A stretch of 64,000 bases of DNA from the NCBI RefSeq assembly GCF_009909155.2, contig NZ_JAAAPM020000003.1:124001-188000 (forward strand). Reading direction: 5' to 3'. The stretch is from Flavobacterium undicola (GTDB lineage: Bacteria > Bacteroidota > Bacteroidia > Flavobacteriales > Flavobacteriaceae). A model generated the notes under the pieces. It was not told where the DNA came from. It did no database searches and saw only the letters and a list, made by a program, of their open reading frames with translations. Shown piece after piece: positions 60,910 to 64,000 of the stretch (the stretch's first letter is position 1; the number at the start of each line of letters is the position of its first letter). The position numbers and the translations under genes were made by a program.

Positions 60910-62193
60910 ATGACTTCAAAAAAAATACACAAAAAAGACCCATACGCTGCCTTGCGTTACAAAGAATTCAATACTTTTTTATTCCTTCGCTTTGCCATGG
61001 TTTTTGCCTGGTCTATGCAATTTATCGTTATCGAATGGGAAGTCTACAGCATTACTAAAGATGCCCTTTCACTGGGAATCATCGGACTAATGGAAGTAAT
61101 CCCTGCCGTTTCACTAGCCTTATTTGCAGGACATATCGTTGACCAGAAAGAGAAGAAAGGATTATTGATGAAATGTATCTTTGGCTTTTCGATAATTAGT
61201 TTTGGTCTTTTCTTACTGACTTGGCCAGTTGTAGTTGAAGGATTTTCAAAACAAATCATATTATATTCCATCTATTTTCTGGTATTTTTAGGTGGATTAG
61301 TTAGAGCCTTTCTTGGACCAACTATTTTTTCTCTTTTGTCTTTAATTGTGCCTAAAAAAGTCTATCCCAATGCGGCTACCTGGAGTAGTACCGTTTGGCA
61401 AATTGGTTCCGTTGTAGGCCCAGCTGTTGCAGGATTTTCGATTACTTTAATGGGAGTTCATTGGTCTTTATGCTTAGTTTTTGCTTGTTCTATAATGGCT
61501 TTGCTAGCCTTATCCCAAATAAGTGAAAAACCTATTTTAAATCCAAAAATTGGAGAACCCGTAATGCAAAGTCTAGCCGAGGGAATCAAATTTGTTTTTA
61601 ATAATAAAACCGTTTTGGGAGCAATTACACTGGATATGGTTGCAGTTCTCTTTGGAGGTGCCGTAGCCTTATTACCTATTTTTGCTCAGGATATTCTAAA
61701 AGTAGGGCCAGAAGGTTTTGGATTCTTAAGAGCAGCGCCTGCCGTTGGAGCTTTCCTGACCATGCTCATTACTGCTTATGTTCCTTTGAGCAAAAATGCA
61801 GGAATGAAATTATTAGCTGCCATTTTTGGTTTCGGTATTTGTATTATTGTTTTTGGACTCTCAACCTTGTTCTGGGTTTCCCTTTTTGCTTTATTTTTCA
61901 GTGGTGTTTTCGATGGTATTTCGGTAGTCATTCGTCAAACTATTTTACAAATTAAAACTCCTGACAACATGCGCGGAAGAGTTTCGGCTGTAAACTCCAT
62001 GTTTGTTGGTTCTTCAAATGAATTAGGTGCTTTTGAAAGTGGATTGACTGCCCGATTGATGGGAACGGTAACAGCCGTTGTTTTTGGCGGAAGCATGACA
62101 CTTTTAGTGGTTTTAACTACTGGTATTATCTCTCCATCTTTTAGAAAATTAGATTTAACTAAAGATATTGAGGAACATGAAAAAGGAGAATAA
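60910..62193 (+). CDS. MFS transporter (MFS_3 type)
   Basis: A 427-residue inner-membrane transporter with 11-12 transmembrane helices, of the MFS_3 group (EntS-like exporters). The first helix begins FNTFLFLRFAMVFAWSMQF (about 20-38); AGHIVDQKEKKGLL (about 76-89) is the characteristic loop 2-3 motif A variant. The N-terminus is short and basic. Substrate unknown; homologues are annotated as general efflux pumps. It begins 2 bp after the recJ stop, so it is probably cotranscribed. The frame runs upstream into recJ, but the ATG at 60910 suits the family. Confidence 0.9.
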   Translation: MTSKKIHKKDPYAALRYKEFNTFLFLRFAMVFAWSMQFIVIEWEVYSITKDALSLGIIGLMEVIPAVSLALFAGHIVDQKEKKGLLMKCIFGFSIISFGLFLLTWPVVVEGFSKQIILYSIYFLVFLGGLVRAFLGPTIFSLLSLIVPKKVYPNAATWSSTVWQIGSVVGPAVAGFSITLMGVHWSLCLVFACSIMALLALSQISEKPILNPKIGEPVMQSLAEGIKFVFNNKTVLGAITLDMVAVLFGGAVALLPIFAQDILKVGPEGFGFLRAAPAVGAFLTMLITAYVPLSKNAGMKLLAAIFGFGICIIVFGLSTLFWVSLFALFFSGVFDGISVVIRQTILQIKTPDNMRGRVSAVNSMFVGSSNELGAFESGLTARLMGTVTAVVFGGSMTLLVVLTTGIISPSFRKLDLTKDIEEHEKGE

Positions 62194-62347
62194 CATCCAC
62201 TTACTCCAAGTTTAAAAAAATTCAATCCAAAACAATTGATGTATTTTTCTTAATAAAATAATTGTTGTTTAAGCAAAAAATGACACTTAACGATAATTTA
62301 ATTTTATTCTGTTTTTTTATACTAAATTCACACTTAAAAAAAACAAT

Positions 62348-63394
62348 ATGAGCTTCAAATCCGAAATTAATGTTGTCAGAAGGAAAATCACACATAGCCT
62401 GACTAAAAACATTGGAAGTAATAAATTGGACAAAAACCATAATTCCAATTTAAAAATAGACTTTAAAAATATTTTAATCAACCGTCCAAACCATCGTTTG
62501 GGTAATTTGTTATTGATAACTCCTCTTGTTCAAGAAATTAACTCCGTTTTCCCTGATTGCAAGATTGATTTATTTGTAAAAGGAAATTTAGCTCCTATCA
62601 TTTTCGAAAATTATCCATCGGTAGAAAATTATATTATTTTACCTCGAAAGCCTTTTGAAAACCTCATTAAATATTTTCAAGTTTGGTTTAAAATAAAAGA
62701 AAAGAAATACGACTTAGTCATTAATATAGACAAAGGCTCTTCTTCAGGACGTTTGTCTACTCAGTTTGCAAATGCTAAATCCAAATTTTTTGGAGAAGAA
62801 AACGAAGAAATAATTCAAGAGTATGCTGACTATGAACACATGGCAAAGTACCCAGTTTATGAATTTCGCCATTATTTAAATCAACTTGGACATCCAAAAC
62901 AACAAAAGACAGTTCCCTCAATAAACATCAAATTGAGCGCAAAAGAACTTCAAGATGCAAAATTAGTTTTAGACCAAATTGTTCCTAATACAAAAAAAAC
63001 GATTGCCATTTTTACTTTTGCAACTGGCGATAAATGTTATTCTCCCGAATGGTGGAATCCTTTTTATGAAAAATTAAAAGATAGTTTTCCTGATTATAAT
63101 ATTGTCGAAGTTTTACCAGTAGAAAATGTTTCTCAAATCAATTTCAAAGCACCATCATTTTACAGTAAAGACATTCGAGAAATAGCTGCTTTTATTGCCA
63201 ATACATCCCTTTTTATTGGTGCCGATAGTGGAATTATGCACTTGGCTTGTGCATCACAAACGCCCGTTTTAGGTCTTTTTGCTATCACCAATCCTGAAAA
63301 ATACGAACCTTATGGTAATGGCAGTATCGCCATTGACACCAAAGTTAGCAGTTTAGAATCAATGATTGACATTATTAAAACTCATCTCAATTAA
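62348..63394 (+). CDS. Glycosyltransferase family 9 (heptosyltransferase-like)
   Basis: A 348-residue GT-B enzyme of the ADP-heptose:LPS heptosyltransferase family. The N-terminal domain starts RPNHRLGNLLLITPLVQEI (about residues 49-67), which is the acceptor-side glycine-rich motif, and the C-terminal domain has FIGADSGIMHLACASQTPVLGL (read across about 295-316), the donor-binding signature. The first 40 residues are a basic extension. It probably adds a sugar to the LPS core or a surface glycan. It is monocistronic, followed by a gap without a clear terminator. Confidence 0.9.
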   Translation: MSFKSEINVVRRKITHSLTKNIGSNKLDKNHNSNLKIDFKNILINRPNHRLGNLLLITPLVQEINSVFPDCKIDLFVKGNLAPIIFENYPSVENYIILPRKPFENLIKYFQVWFKIKEKKYDLVINIDKGSSSGRLSTQFANAKSKFFGEENEEIIQEYADYEHMAKYPVYEFRHYLNQLGHPKQQKTVPSINIKLSAKELQDAKLVLDQIVPNTKKTIAIFTFATGDKCYSPEWWNPFYEKLKDSFPDYNIVEVLPVENVSQINFKAPSFYSKDIREIAAFIANTSLFIGADSGIMHLACASQTPVLGLFAITNPEKYEPYGNGSIAIDTKVSSLESMIDIIKTHLN

Positions 63395-63458
63395 CAACAA
63401 AGCCTTTATTGGTTTTATTTTTTTATTATTTTTATTTAGAACTAATATAAATAATAAT

Positions 63459-63466
63459 TATATTTG
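63459..63466 (+). promoter_or_regulatory. Promoter -7 element for the gene at 63485
   Basis: TATATTTG, 18 bp before the ATG at 63485. Confidence 0.5.
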
Positions 63467-63484
63467 TTTCATACTTTAGAAATT

Positions 63485-63841
63485 ATGGAACAAATACAGC
63501 AAATCTATTTAAACAGTCTTGGCATTGCTTTTTATTGGGAAAAGGGAGAAGGCATTATTCCAAACAGAGTTCAGTTAATATTTAAGGAAATTGGATTGTT
63601 TTTCTCCATTCCTGAACTTAGGGAATTTGAGTATTTAATTGATGAAAGTATAGTCAAAAACCGCTGTTGCGAAGACTGTGCCTTAAAAAACGGTAATTGC
63701 AAATTTTTACTAAAAACCCCTTTGTATCAAATTGATTTGTCCGTATCTATGGACGAATTAAATAAGATAAAAGATTTAGTAAACGGAACTTTGTTTAGAA
63801 TAAATATGGAAAGTTATTTAAACGGTGAAGGAAAGAACTAA
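63485..63841 (+). CDS. Conserved hypothetical protein with cysteine cluster
   Basis: A 118-residue cytoplasmic protein of a small Bacteroidota family I cannot name with certainty. Its distinctive part is a cluster of four cysteines, CCEDCALKNGNC (about residues 61-72), which may bind a metal. The N-terminal part resembles a compact alpha/beta domain (GIAFYWEKGEGIIPNRVQLI). The frame extends seven codons upstream, but the ATG at 63485 fits the -7 box. Its end overlaps the convergent lpxH gene by 4 bp. Confidence 0.65.
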   Translation: MEQIQQIYLNSLGIAFYWEKGEGIIPNRVQLIFKEIGLFFSIPELREFEYLIDESIVKNRCCEDCALKNGNCKFLLKTPLYQIDLSVSMDELNKIKDLVNGTLFRINMESYLNGEGKN

Positions 63842-64000
63842 TTTTCGAATTTCTTTAATTCAAAGTTTTCTCCATCGAAAACGCCATAAGTGAAATACGA
63901 AATCCAGTCGCCTAGATTGACATAGTCGGAGTTTTCGCCAACTGGATGAATCATTGGTAAATGACGGTGACCAAAAACCAAATAATTATAATGTTTGGTT
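63838..64000 (-). CDS. lpxH: UDP-2,3-diacylglucosamine diphosphatase, 3' end only
   Basis: Only the last 53 codons are in the window. Read on the minus strand they give LVFGHRHLPMIHP, then NLGDWISYFTYGVFDG and the stop at complement 63838-63840. GHxH and NLGDW-type endings are the C-terminal metal site and closing strand of LpxH, the calcineurin-like phosphoesterase that makes lipid X in lipid A synthesis. The start and the catalytic N-terminus lie outside. It fits the nearby GT9 gene in an LPS context. Confidence 0.8.
   Translation of the reverse strand, partial: TKHYNYLVFGHRHLPMIHPVGENSDYVNLGDWISYFTYGVFDGENFELKKFEN

Overview
The window looks like a chromosomal segment of a Bacteroidota bacterium of the family Flavobacteriaceae, most like Flavobacterium. 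The reasons are low G+C, TAnnTTTG promoter elements, a hybrid two-component regulator, TonB-dependent receptor and gliding-phylum families (DUF4296, DUF4271, DUF3098, DUF5686), a Bacteroidota-type LeuRS, and many short palindromic intergenic repeats. No rRNA, tRNA, CRISPR array or classical insertion sequence was seen.

Layout. 1-1682 holds a DUF4062 (TIR-like) / AlbA_2 ATPase pair that resembles an accessory defence module and runs off the left edge. 1853-5524 is a hybrid two-component regulator with no polysaccharide locus beside it. 5886-13897 is mostly housekeeping (tyrS, an SDR epimerase, a DUF4296-pyrC-dolichol-P-mannose-synthase-like operon, DUF4271-hemD, a cytochrome c-like lipoprotein, a YugP-type metallopeptidase). 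14214-17699 is leuS. 17939-25801 is a molybdate uptake locus: ModE-like regulator, TonB-dependent receptor, outer-membrane porin, modA, then a Mop protein with modB and modC. 25907-28713 is the ftsX-DUF3098-uppP-truB cluster, and 31096-32439 is pyrH-frr. 35140-41595 is a minus-strand cluster in which two paralogous cation/proton antiporters flank a LytTR two-component system and an SMR-type exporter. 41783-49525 holds an RND/MMPL exporter, an MscS channel, a MORN-repeat protein and a GH63 glucosidase. 51123-64000 has asnS, rpoN, tdk, rsmI, a HopJ-family protein, an AAA ATPase, recJ, an MFS transporter, a GT9 glycosyltransferase and the 3' end of lpxH.

The most striking object is inside leuS. 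A 483-bp element (16305-16787, exactly 161 codons) with 36-bp terminal inverted repeats (35/36 identical, each itself a hairpin) is inserted in frame into the editing (CP1) domain. It encodes an intact-looking DUF559 (Vsr-like, PD-(D/E)XK-type) endonuclease domain. The repeats are 12 codons each and are open in five of six frames. It has the form of a mobile nuclease-plus-palindrome cassette that lives inside an essential gene without breaking the frame.

Secondary points of interest are a repeated candidate operator (CAGTAT-N12-ATACTG) in the molybdate locus, a dispersed repeat of about 220 bp present twice in the window, twin palindromic repeats flanking the metallopeptidase gene with a compensatory base change, and a 17-bp perfect palindrome covering the promoter of the AAA ATPase gene.
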